A DNA stretch of 7,815 nt from positions 1 through 7,815 of the forward strand of contig CAZYPB010000064.1 in assembly GCA_964649265.1 (NCBI GenBank). Reading direction: 5' to 3'. This DNA is from CAZYPB01 sp964649265. GTDB taxonomy: Archaea > Micrarchaeota > Micrarchaeia > Burarchaeales > JAKAKT01. Below the pieces are notes generated by a model. It was not told where the DNA came from, ran no database searches, and saw only the letters and a list, made by a program, of their open reading frames with translations. The translations under genes were made by a program, and so were the position numbers. Positions 1-6,970 of the stretch are shown one piece after another; within the stretch, counting starts at the first letter, position 1; each line of letters opens with the position of its first letter.

Positions 1-594
1 GAGTTTAAGCTCAGTTGCGATGTCTATTGTTTTCATCCTGGCTTTATTAGACAGCAAACTAAGAACCTTTAATTCGTTTTTAGATACTTTAACTTCCTTC
101 TTTGTTCCTAAAAACTCTATTTTTCTCTGCTTCTTCGCGTTTAGGAATCCAAAAGTACAGTCATAAACGCCGGTGTAGATTGCAACCTGGGTTTTAGAAA
201 CATTGGAATGATATCTCCTATCTAATTCTTCCCAAAAAGCTTCGAAATCCTTAAGGTTTTTTATCCACGTTACAACTCCGATATCGAAATCCCCATCAAT
301 GCTCCCGACCCACCAGGTTATTTTACTGGAAATAAGATGTTTTAATATTGAGTTTCTCCGTTTGGGGCTACACTGCCTTAGCTTTATGTATGCCCTGATG
401 CCCGTGTAACCAAGTTTTCCAACATCTATTACGGAATAGAACCCTTCTATTACCCCAACATTCAAAAAACTCTCAATTTTGGTTGCGACAGTGTTTTTAT
501 TAATCCTTAATTTCCGAGCAATTGAAAGATTGCTCTGCCTGCTGTTCTGATCAAGTTCGAATAAAAGGTCCGTTTCTCTTTTAGGGATATGCAT
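1..594 (-). CDS. Lrp/AsnC-like transcriptional regulator with a second C-terminal HTH (partial, 3' end off the left edge)
   Basis: The reverse strand is open from an ATG at 594 to the window edge: 198 codons with no stop, and an in-frame stop lies upstream of that ATG. Residues about 5-50 form an Lrp-type winged helix: ETDLLFELDQNSRQSNLSIA, then KLRINKNTVATKIESFL and a GVIEGF wing-like turn. Residues about 62-145 look like the alpha/beta ligand-sensing part of this family (GYTGIRAYIKLR, WWVGSIDGDFDIGVV, FEAFWEEL). From about 171 a second helix-turn-helix begins (SKNELKVLSLLSNKARMKTI) and is cut by the window end. Lrp proteins bind DNA as dimers or higher oligomers and often respond to amino acids; the effector here is unknown. 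The gene is divergent from the methyltransferase and may act on the shared 103-bp region, which is inference. The family call is firm; the exact subfamily is not. Confidence 0.8.
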   Translation of the reverse strand, partial: MHIPKRETDLLFELDQNSRQSNLSIARKLRINKNTVATKIESFLNVGVIEGFYSVIDVGKLGYTGIRAYIKLRQCSPKRRNSILKHLISSKITWWVGSIDGDFDIGVVTWIKNLKDFEAFWEELDRRYHSNVSKTQVAIYTGVYDCTFGFLNAKKQRKIEFLGTKKEVKVSKNELKVLSLLSNKARMKTIDIATELKL

Positions 595-697
595 ACGTTT
601 ATAGTAAATAACAATATTTTTTTAATTCTTTCTTATCTTTTTTCTTATTTTTTAATGATTAATTATAAATTAAGTATAATGTAAATCTTCTTTTTTA
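595..697. promoter_or_regulatory. AT-rich divergent intergenic region between the regulator and methyltransferase genes
   Basis: This 103-bp region separates two divergent start codons and is very AT-rich. For the plus-strand methyltransferase, a TATAAAT element at 664-670 lies about 31 bp before the ATG. For the minus-strand regulator the only candidate is a weak AAAAATATT element around 613-621, about 25 bp before its ATG. Autoregulation by the Lrp-like protein is common in its family but no clear operator repeat is visible here. Confidence 0.5.
664..670 (+). promoter_or_regulatory. TATA box of the methyltransferase gene
   Basis: TATAAAT is centred about 31 bp before the ATG at 698. Archaeal transcription usually starts about 25 bp downstream of the TATA centre, which puts the start at about 692-694 and gives a leader of only a few bases. 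No Shine-Dalgarno sequence precedes the ATG, which agrees with a near-leaderless mRNA. A second TATA-like element, AGTATAATG at 673-681, is a less well spaced alternative. Confidence 0.5.
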
Positions 698-1432
698 ATG
701 ATAAAAAGCAAACGAAAAACACAATACGGAAAAGAAGTATCCGAGATATGGGATTCCCTTATCTGTTGGGATAGGCGAAAAAAGGAATATGGGGATTTCT
801 TCTCTAACATATTGTCTAAACGAAATGCTCGGACTGTTCTCGATATGGCAGCGGGAACAGGTTTCGATAGTATAGTTCTTCTGAAAGCAGGTTTTCAGGT
901 AGTATCGCTGGACGGAAGTCAACAGATGATTGAGATTGCAAAAAGGAACGCAACGAAACACGGGGTGTCTCTTTCCCCAATTGTTGCAGATTGGAGGGAA
1001 CTTGACCAGAAATTCGAAATGAATTTTGATGCGGTTGTATGTCTTGGAAATTCGTTCTGCCACCTAAATTCTGAAGAAAGAGAAAATACATTAATTCAAA
1101 TATCAAATCTCCTCACACCAAACGGCACGGTTATCATGGATTACCGCAACTATGATAGAATATGTGAAAGATGCCCCCCAGAGGCAGACAGCGGAGGATA
1201 TTATTTTGGGGAAGGAATAACCATATCCTGCAAACAAAATAAAGGAGAGATTACGCACACCTACAAAAAAGGAAAAGAGGAGATGTTCTCTCTCACTTTT
1301 AACATTGTCCCTCTGAAGACAGCGATATCTGAAACAGAGTCAGCAGGATTCTCGGTCAGCATTTACAGCGATTTCAGAAGGGGATACAATCCCAACGCAG
1401 CCTTCTACCAACTAGTGGGCTTCGCTAGTTAA
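698..1432 (+). CDS. Class I SAM-dependent methyltransferase, glycine N-methyltransferase-like
   Basis: This 244-residue protein has a Rossmann-type SAM-binding core. Motif I is TVLDMAAGTGFDSIVLLKAG (residues 46-65), and the acidic end of strand 2 is VVSLDGSQQM (68-77). An ADW motif at 97-99 is followed by FDAVVCLGNSFCHL (110-123) and VIMDYRNYDRI (145-155). From memory, the GTG-DSI, CLGNSF-HL and RNYD segments match animal glycine N-methyltransferase (GNMT), where the Asn of LGNSF and the Arg of HRNYD contact the substrate carboxylate; here these would be N118 and R150. This suggests methylation of a small amino acid or a related amine, for example in betaine-type osmolyte synthesis, but the substrate is inferred. 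The protein is shorter than animal GNMT, which is near 290 residues. It has its own TATA box and lies 36 bp before polB. The methyltransferase call is secure, the substrate is not. Confidence 0.82.
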   Translation: MIKSKRKTQYGKEVSEIWDSLICWDRRKKEYGDFFSNILSKRNARTVLDMAAGTGFDSIVLLKAGFQVVSLDGSQQMIEIAKRNATKHGVSLSPIVADWRELDQKFEMNFDAVVCLGNSFCHLNSEERENTLIQISNLLTPNGTVIMDYRNYDRICERCPPEADSGGYYFGEGITISCKQNKGEITHTYKKGKEEMFSLTFNIVPLKTAISETESAGFSVSIYSDFRRGYNPNAAFYQLVGFAS

Positions 1433-1437
1433 TCAAT

Positions 1438-1446
1438 CTTTTTAAT
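1438..1446 (+). promoter_or_regulatory. TATA box of polB
   Basis: CTTTTTAAT is centred about 27 bp before the polB ATG at 1469, the spacing expected for an archaeal leaderless transcript. No Shine-Dalgarno sequence lies between them. The five-T run inside it (1439-1443), just after the methyltransferase stop codon, could also help end upstream transcription, since archaeal termination favours T runs. Confidence 0.5.
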
Positions 1447-1468
1447 GGATACCCAATAAACTATTTTC

Positions 1469-3967
1469 ATGAAGAAACTGAAAGCAACACTCATACAAGC
1501 AGACTATATAACAAAGAACAACAAGGCAGTGATAAGACTACTCCTCAAACACAAGCGTTTTCTAAGAATGTACGATGATTCTTTTGAACCATATTTCTAT
1601 CTTTTAGCGGACGATTTAGACAAAGCTAAAAAAGAGCTAGACTCCCTTGAAATCGAACACAAGGATGAGACAATAAAAATAAATAGAGTGGAGAAAATAA
1701 AGCGCAAGGTTCGAAGCAAAGACACAGATATTCTGAAAGTCTTCTGCCACCACCCTTCCCATGTACCGATTCTAAGGGGTCAGGTCAGAGATATAGGAAC
1801 TCCTTTTGAACACGATATTCCATTTGCTCGAAGATATTTTATAGACAAGAAGCTGACTCCGTTCAACATTATGGAAATAGAGAGAAGCCGGAAGATAGTG
1901 AAGAGAATAACTGACACCGGAGAGTCAAACACAAACCTAAGAACACTTGCTTTTGATATTGAGACATATAACCCTGCAGGTGCACCAAGGGAAAAACAGG
2001 ACCCAGTTATTATGGTAAGCTATTCTGGGGAGAGCGAGGGAGTTCTAACATGGAAAGAAACAGGGAAACCATTTGCAAAGAAACTGAAAGATGAGAAAGA
2101 GATGATAGAGGAGTTCCTTAGAGTAATAAAACAGAACGATGTAGAGATGCTGCTAGGCTATAACTCAACAACATTCGATCTTCCATACCTAAAGAAAAGA
2201 GCAGACATATGCGGTGTTGATTTCAAACTAGGAAGAGACGGCTCAACCTACAGGGCTAGAAGAAAAGGAATGTTCAACGAAGTGAAGATAACAGGAAGAC
2301 TGCATATTGACCTCTACCCAATAGTTAGGTTCATGGGCGTAATAGGAGGGCTTAGAATATACAAATTCACATTGGAGAACGCATATCAGGAGATAACTGG
2401 GAAAAAGAAGCTCATGGTTGGGAAATTAAACATATGGGAGATGTGGGACGATGAAAAGGATAGACAGCTTCTGGCAGACTATTCTCTTGGAGATGCAAAA
2501 TCAACATTTGAAGTCGGCCAACACATACTCCCAATGGAAATCGAGTTATCAAGGACTGTTAGAACCCCTCTTTTTGACATAGCTGGGATCTCAACCGGAC
2601 ACCTTGTGGAATTATATTTAGTAAACAGTTCTTATGAACGGGGGATGGTCGTTCCAAACAGGCCGCGAGAGGAACAGGTTAAGGAGAGAGCAATGTCTAT
2701 GCTCAAAGGGGCATATGTGAAACTTCCAAACCCGGGAGTTTATGAGAACATAGTTGTGTTTGACTTCAGAGGACTATATCCCTCCATAATCTACTCGCAT
2801 AATATTGATCCAGATATGATAGATTGTGAATGCTGCTCAGAACAGGAGGCACACAAATCCCCCTCGGGCTCATACTTCTGCTCAAAGAGAGTGGGGCTTA
2901 TACCTGAAACACTCAACAACCTTGTTTTGCATAGATCTGAGGTAAAAAGAAAGCTAAAAACCCTGAAAAAGGATTCCCCCGAAGCAATAACCCTTAATGC
3001 CCGGCAGCAGGCTCTGAAGGTTCTTGCAAATAGTTTCTATGGAATGCTTGCATACGCCCGCTCAAGATGGTATTCCATGGAATGCGGGGAAGCTGTAACC
3101 TCTTTTGGCAGGCACTACATTCAGGAGACAGCAAAGAAAGCAGAGGACGAAGGCTTCAAAGTCCTATATGGTGACACAGACTCAATTTTTCTACTGATGG
3201 GAGGTAAGAAGAGAGAGGAGGCAACAGAGTTCATGAAAAAGGTTAACTCAGAGCTTCCTGGAAACATGGAACTTGAATCAGAAGGGTTTTATCCTAGGGG
3301 ATTATTTGTAACAAAGAAAACTCAGGGGAAACAGGAGTCAACAGGTGCAAAAAAGAAGTATGCGCTAATGGGAGAAGACGGAAACATAAAGATAAGGGGG
3401 TTCGAACTTGTAAGAAGGGACTGGTCCCGTGTAGCCAAGAGGACACAGCAAGGAGTACTGGAAGCGATACTAAAAGAAGGAAGTAAGGAGAAAGCAGTAT
3501 CAGTTGTAAAAGAGACAATAGAAGACCTGAGGAACGGAAAAGTTGCACTCGATGACTTAGTGATAACCAATCAGATTAAGAGGAGATTCGAATCCTATGA
3601 GATAATAAGCCCAGAGATGATAGTTGCAGAAAAACTTAGGGAGAAGGGCCTCCCGGCAGATGTCGGCTCAGTTGTCGAATATGTTGTAACGAAGAACAGT
3701 AGGATATCAGAAAAACTCAGGAAAAAGATAGAGAACAAGAGAAATCAGATGCGTTTGAAGAGAAACATAAAGACAAAGACAGATTCGCGCTCAAGTGACC
3801 CCATTTCATACAAAGCAGAGCCAGTTGACTTTGCAAAGGATTATGATGCAGACTATTACATAAACAACCAGATACTGCCGGCAGTACTTAAGATCCTCAA
3901 GGAACTGGGATACGATGAAGGAGATCTCAAATTCAAAGGAACTCAGAGCTCTCTGTCCGACTACTAG
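1469..3967 (+). CDS. polB: Archaeal family B replicative DNA polymerase with 3'-5' proofreading exonuclease
   Basis: The 832-residue product copies DNA and proofreads. The exonuclease motifs are complete: ExoI AFDIETY (D163, E165), ExoII GYNSTTFDLPY (N232, D237) and ExoIII YSLGD (Y338, D342). The polymerase motifs are complete too: motif A DFRGLYPSI (D432), motif B KVLANSFYG (K517 to G525), motif C YGDTDS (D569, D571), and a KKKY segment (628-631). Cysteines at 453, 455, 456 and 471 lie where thermophilic archaeal enzymes carry a disulfide pair. None of the usual intein sites in motifs A-C is occupied. The protein is about 55 residues longer than Pyrococcus PolB; part of the excess is a basic stretch in the thumb (about 745-776). 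It ends QSSLSDY, a shortened PCNA-binding (PIP) motif. The start is supported by a TATA box about 27 bp upstream. It stands alone, with its own promoter. Confidence 0.97.
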   Translation: MKKLKATLIQADYITKNNKAVIRLLLKHKRFLRMYDDSFEPYFYLLADDLDKAKKELDSLEIEHKDETIKINRVEKIKRKVRSKDTDILKVFCHHPSHVPILRGQVRDIGTPFEHDIPFARRYFIDKKLTPFNIMEIERSRKIVKRITDTGESNTNLRTLAFDIETYNPAGAPREKQDPVIMVSYSGESEGVLTWKETGKPFAKKLKDEKEMIEEFLRVIKQNDVEMLLGYNSTTFDLPYLKKRADICGVDFKLGRDGSTYRARRKGMFNEVKITGRLHIDLYPIVRFMGVIGGLRIYKFTLENAYQEITGKKKLMVGKLNIWEMWDDEKDRQLLADYSLGDAKSTFEVGQHILPMEIELSRTVRTPLFDIAGISTGHLVELYLVNSSYERGMVVPNRPREEQVKERAMSMLKGAYVKLPNPGVYENIVVFDFRGLYPSIIYSHNIDPDMIDCECCSEQEAHKSPSGSYFCSKRVGLIPETLNNLVLHRSEVKRKLKTLKKDSPEAITLNARQQALKVLANSFYGMLAYARSRWYSMECGEAVTSFGRHYIQETAKKAEDEGFKVLYGDTDSIFLLMGGKKREEATEFMKKVNSELPGNMELESEGFYPRGLFVTKKTQGKQESTGAKKKYALMGEDGNIKIRGFELVRRDWSRVAKRTQQGVLEAILKEGSKEKAVSVVKETIEDLRNGKVALDDLVITNQIKRRFESYEIISPEMIVAEKLREKGLPADVGSVVEYVVTKNSRISEKLRKKIENKRNQMRLKRNIKTKTDSRSSDPISYKAEPVDFAKDYDADYYINNQILPAVLKILKELGYDEGDLKFKGTQSSLSDY

Positions 3968-3977
3968 CGAGTAGCAA

Positions 3978-3986
3978 ACTATAAAA
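3978..3986 (+). promoter_or_regulatory. TATA box of the HAD hydrolase gene (probable HAD-map operon)
   Basis: ACTATAAAA is centred about 28 bp before the ATG at 4010, with no Shine-Dalgarno sequence between, so a leaderless start at about 4008-4010 is expected. Because map follows the HAD gene by only 4 bp, this promoter probably serves both. Confidence 0.6.
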
Positions 3987-4009
3987 CCCTGAACTCTCAA
4001 CCCTTTAGC

Positions 4010-4672
4010 ATGAAGATAAAGGCCATCTTTTTCGATATAGACAATACTCTTTACCCTACGAAAGAATTCGCAGAGCGTGCAAGAAGAAACGCAGTTAATG
4101 CAATGAGGGAATCAGGACTTCAGGTGTCTGAAGAGAAAGCGTACAGAACCCTGATTAAAATAATAAAGAAGCGCACATCGAATTACGACTATCATTTCGA
4201 TGAGATGCTCAAAGAGCTGGGAGTTAAACCCTCCCCAAGAATTGTAGCAGCAGGGATTGCAGCATACCACAATACAAAGTCTACAATACTTCCATTCCCT
4301 GAGGTTACTCGAACCCTTCTGTTCCTTAGGGATGCAGATTATAAAATATATGCTGCATCCGAGGGGTTTGTATTGAAACAATGGGACAAGCTGATAAGAC
4401 TTGGTCTTTACCAGCTTTTTCACGATGTATTCGTGACTCAGACAGTCTGCAAAAACAAATCAAAAGAATTCTATGTCCACATACTAAAAGAACTAAAACT
4501 AAACCCAAAGGAAACATTAATGATTGGGGATTCAATTGACAGAGACATAACTCCAGCAAAAAAAGCAGGAATGCGCACAGTACTTGTCTCGGGAAAGAGA
4601 AAAAAGGACGGAGCAGACTACTGCATAAAAAACCTTAGTGAACTACCAAAAATACTTTCGGAGATGATGTGA
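4010..4672 (+). CDS. HAD-superfamily hydrolase (subfamily IA-like phosphatase)
   Basis: This 220-residue protein carries the four HAD motifs. Motif I is FFDIDNTLY, with nucleophile D9 and acid/base D11. Motif II is the serine of YAASEG (S117). A motif III lysine is probably K148 or K150 in CKNKSK. Motif IV is IGDSIDRDI (D174, D179). Residues about 16-95 form a helical cap typical of subfamily I enzymes. Such enzymes remove phosphate from small molecules such as phosphoglycolate or nucleotides; the substrate cannot be read from the sequence. The start gives the usual motif I position near the N terminus and fits the TATA spacing. The stop codon is 4 bp before the map start, implying co-transcription. 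A functional tie to map is not evident. Confidence 0.88.
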   Translation: MKIKAIFFDIDNTLYPTKEFAERARRNAVNAMRESGLQVSEEKAYRTLIKIIKKRTSNYDYHFDEMLKELGVKPSPRIVAAGIAAYHNTKSTILPFPEVTRTLLFLRDADYKIYAASEGFVLKQWDKLIRLGLYQLFHDVFVTQTVCKNKSKEFYVHILKELKLNPKETLMIGDSIDRDITPAKKAGMRTVLVSGKRKKDGADYCIKNLSELPKILSEMM

Positions 4673-4676
4673 TACC

Positions 4677-5564
4677 ATGTTAGAGGATTATGAAAAGGCA
4701 GGAAAAATAGCTAGAACCATACTTGAGAACTCGGCTGGTTTGATAAAGCCAGGAGCGAAGCTCATTGATATTGCAGAATCCATAGAAAAAGAGATAATTT
4801 CACAAGGAGCAGGCATCTCTTTTCCAGTCAATATTTCCATTAACGAACAAGCAGCACACTATACTCCAGAATACAATTGCGAGAAAACATTTGGGGAAAA
4901 AGATGTAGTTAAGCTTGACATAGGAACCCATGTAAACGGCCACATTGGCGATACAGCACTCACAGTGGACCTCTCAGGAGAACAAGGAAAATTACTTGAG
5001 GCAAGTGAGGGGGCACTCGAGGCAGCGATATCCTCAATGAAACCAGGTATGAAAACAGGCGAGATAGGGGGAATCATAGAAGAAGAGATAAAGAAAAGAG
5101 GGTTCAGGCCAATCTCAAACCTTACAGGGCACAAGCTAGAGAAATACAAACTACATGCAGGAGCAGAGATACCCAGTATAAAGACTCCTGCATCCTATGA
5201 ATTAAAGGAAGGGGACGTTTTTGCAGTTGAGCCATTTGCAACCGATGGAGCGGGAAGGGTTTCTGAAGCATCTCAGGTAGAGATATTTATGTTTACAGAG
5301 CAGAGACCTGTCCGCCTCAGAGAATCAAGGAAACTCTTGAATTATACACGGGACAAATTCCACGGCCTCCCCTTTGCTGAAAGGTGGCTTTACAAAGATT
5401 TTAGATCGAGGCTTCTTCTTAATTCAGCATTAAAAGAACTTATGATGTTTGGGGTTCTCAAACCATACCCTATTCTAAGCGATGCAAAGAAAGGAGTTGT
5501 GTCTCAGGCTGAAAGAACAGTTATAATAGAAAAAGATGGCGCAAGGCCATTTACGAAAATCTAG
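4677..5564 (+). CDS. map: Methionine aminopeptidase, type II (archaeal)
   Basis: This cytosolic dimetal peptidase removes the initiator methionine from new proteins. The five metal ligands are present: D81 in KLDIGTH, D92 in HIGDTA, H152 in LTGHKL, E185 in FAVEPFAT and E279 in SQAERT. H61 in AAHYTP is the conserved substrate-side histidine. The 295-residue length equals, from memory, the Pyrococcus enzyme. The helical insert between the fourth and fifth ligands (about 210-265) marks type II, and there is no eukaryote-like N-terminal extension. The residue after the last Glu is Arg (AERT), where I recall His in relatives. A TGTGAT at 4668-4673, overlapping the HAD stop, resembles the GGTGAT core of an archaeal Shine-Dalgarno site and suggests translational coupling. 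The stop codon overlaps the stop of the convergent pyrI. Confidence 0.97.
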   Translation: MLEDYEKAGKIARTILENSAGLIKPGAKLIDIAESIEKEIISQGAGISFPVNISINEQAAHYTPEYNCEKTFGEKDVVKLDIGTHVNGHIGDTALTVDLSGEQGKLLEASEGALEAAISSMKPGMKTGEIGGIIEEEIKKRGFRPISNLTGHKLEKYKLHAGAEIPSIKTPASYELKEGDVFAVEPFATDGAGRVSEASQVEIFMFTEQRPVRLRESRKLLNYTRDKFHGLPFAERWLYKDFRSRLLLNSALKELMMFGVLKPYPILSDAKKGVVSQAERTVIIEKDGARPFTKI

Positions 5565-5995
5565 CCTGATACCTCTTCCGGCTTGAATGGTCTCTCACAG
5601 TATGTACAGCGCACCCCTTTATCTTCCAATTTGAAATCACTTTCCATTGCTTCATGATTTGTGATGCACTTTGGGTTTGGACACTTTCCTATACCTGATA
5701 ACCTATCCCTTAGTTTAACATTTCTCTTCTCTACAACCTCATATTCCTTGACAATATTGAGACTTGCTTCTGGAGAAATTAGTGCGATTCTGTCTGCTGT
5801 TTTGTCATCAATGTGTTTGTCAGCTATTTTTACAATGTCCTTTTTTCCCATCTTGTCACTGGAAGCATTCATAACAAGAGCAACCCTACCTGGATAACCC
5901 GACTTGATATTTAAGATCTCAAGGACCCTAAGTCCCTTCCCAGAGGCTATGTGGTCTATAACCGTTCCGTTGGCTATTTTTTCAACCTTCAACAT
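5561..5995 (-). CDS. pyrI: Aspartate carbamoyltransferase regulatory subunit
   Basis: PyrI binds the PyrB catalytic trimers and passes on allosteric control by nucleotides. The 144-residue protein has the N-terminal nucleotide-binding fold (MLKVEKIANGTVIDHI, then GLRVLEIL and YPGRVALVMN) and a C-terminal zinc domain. The four zinc cysteines are C105 and C110 (CPNPKC), then C130 and C133 (CTYC), the same pattern as in E. coli PyrI. K60 in IADKHID falls in the region that binds nucleotide phosphates in the family. It starts 2 bp after the pyrB stop (TAG AT ATG), with GGTG in the last pyrB codons as a ribosome-binding site, so the two are co-transcribed and probably translationally coupled. It converges with map, and the two stop codons share one CTAG. 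Confidence 0.96.
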   Translation of the reverse strand: MLKVEKIANGTVIDHIASGKGLRVLEILNIKSGYPGRVALVMNASSDKMGKKDIVKIADKHIDDKTADRIALISPEASLNIVKEYEVVEKRNVKLRDRLSGIGKCPNPKCITNHEAMESDFKLEDKGVRCTYCERPFKPEEVSG

Positions 5996-5997
5996 AT

Positions 5998-6909
5998 CTA
6001 CACCTTACCTAGAAGTTTCATTATTATTGCCATCCTTATTGGCACACCAAGAGTTGCCTGCTCGAAATACCTTGCATGTTTGCCTTTATCTATCTCGGGA
6101 TCTATTTCATCTATTTTAGGAAGAGGATGGAGTATTATAAGATCGTCCTTTACTCCTGAGAGCTGCTCCTCAGTAATCTTGAATCCTTTCTGGACTTTTT
6201 CTGCTTCATAAGGGTCTGCAAACCTCTCCTTCTGTATCCTGCAGATATACGCCACATCTGCCCCCCTAAGATCCAGAGAATTCGTTTGCTTTACATCAAC
6301 TGAGAAGAGCTTCTTCACCTCTTCAACAACTCCCTGATCCATCTCCAATCCGTTCGGAGCAACCAGGGTTACACGCGCATTGAACATCCCTAACCCATAG
6401 AGCAGGGATCTCATTGTTCTGGCATATTTTAGGTCGCCCACCAAGTAAACATTCAAGCCTTCGATCTTCTTCTTCATCTTCTTTATAGCATAAAGGTCTA
6501 TGAGTGTCTGTGTTGGATGCTGGTTTCCTCCGTCTCCTCCATTAACAACAGGATGCTTTGCAACCTGTGATGCAAGTCTTGCGGACCCCTCGAGCTTATG
6601 CCTGATTACTATAAGGTCGACATATCCATCAATTGTCTTTATTGTGTCCACCAATGTCTCGCCCTTTGCCATGGATGTCGAGGCAACAGAGGAGAAGCTT
6701 ATCAGATTAGCTCCGAGCCTCTGCGCTGCAGCTTCGAAGGACATCTTCGTCCTGGTGCTGGGTTCAAAAAACAACGTGGCTATCACTGAGTTCTTCAACG
6801 GGTTTTCTTCCTTAGCTAACATCTTTTCCATCTTCTCTGTGACGGAGAAAAGTGCTTCAATATCCTTTTTTTCCAAGTCCCTAATAGAAATAAGATCTTT
6901 TCCGTTCAT
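5998..6909 (-). CDS. pyrB: Aspartate carbamoyltransferase catalytic subunit
   Basis: PyrB joins carbamoyl phosphate and aspartate to make N-carbamoyl-L-aspartate, the committed step of pyrimidine synthesis. The 303-residue product has the carbamoyl-phosphate loop FEPSTRT (48-54), the SMAKGE loop with K82 (equivalent of E. coli K84), VIRH (R103), HPTQ (131-134), VGDLKYARTMRSLL (157-170), CRIQKERF (223-230) and HPLPKIDEI (261-269). The last has Lys where E. coli has Arg. I chose ATG 6909 because MNGKDLISIRDL matches the family N terminus and length, and it leaves about 10 bases after the predicted transcription start. ATG 6927 is possible, adding six residues. The frame stays open to 7146, but that would overlap the divergent kinase gene. 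It is the first gene of a pyrB-pyrI operon. Confidence 0.95.
   Translation of the reverse strand: MNGKDLISIRDLEKKDIEALFSVTEKMEKMLAKEENPLKNSVIATLFFEPSTRTKMSFEAAAQRLGANLISFSSVASTSMAKGETLVDTIKTIDGYVDLIVIRHKLEGSARLASQVAKHPVVNGGDGGNQHPTQTLIDLYAIKKMKKKIEGLNVYLVGDLKYARTMRSLLYGLGMFNARVTLVAPNGLEMDQGVVEEVKKLFSVDVKQTNSLDLRGADVAYICRIQKERFADPYEAEKVQKGFKITEEQLSGVKDDLIILHPLPKIDEIDPEIDKGKHARYFEQATLGVPIRMAIIMKLLGKV
6001..6004 (-). promoter_or_regulatory. Ribosome-binding site of pyrI inside the end of pyrB
   Basis: On the minus strand GGTG, within AAGGTG, lies 5 bases before the pyrI ATG and inside the last codons of pyrB. GGTG is the core of the archaeal GGAGGTGAT Shine-Dalgarno sequence. Its presence here, unlike the TATA-only starts in this window, fits internal-gene translation in an operon. 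Confidence 0.55.
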
Positions 6910-6940
6910 CTCTAACCCAGCTAACATTTTGGCGGCAGTA

Positions 6941-6950
6941 TTTATATAAA
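6941..6950. promoter_or_regulatory. Palindromic TATA box serving divergent pyrBI and tmk
   Basis: TTTATATAAA is its own reverse complement. Its centre is about 26 bp before the tmk ATG (6971), giving a leaderless tmk mRNA. On the other strand, transcription starting about 26 bp away would begin near 6919-6920, about 10 bases before the chosen pyrB ATG. The minus-strand flank just upstream is GGAAAAAGG, a purine-rich BRE-like element, so the pyrB direction may be favoured; the plus-strand flank, GGCGGCAGTA, is less purine-rich. Confidence 0.65.
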
Positions 6951-6970
6951 CCTTTTTCCAATCTCCATTT

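Noticed and set aside
695..1106. Minus-strand reading frames across the methyltransferase gene
   Set aside because: They lie opposite a gene with clear methyltransferase motifs and show low-complexity, Phe/Ser/Cys-rich translations with no recognisable domain.
6500..6949. Plus-strand reading frame of 149 codons across pyrB
   Set aside because: It is the complement of the PyrB active-site coding region, Ser/Phe-rich and without motifs, so it is a shadow frame.
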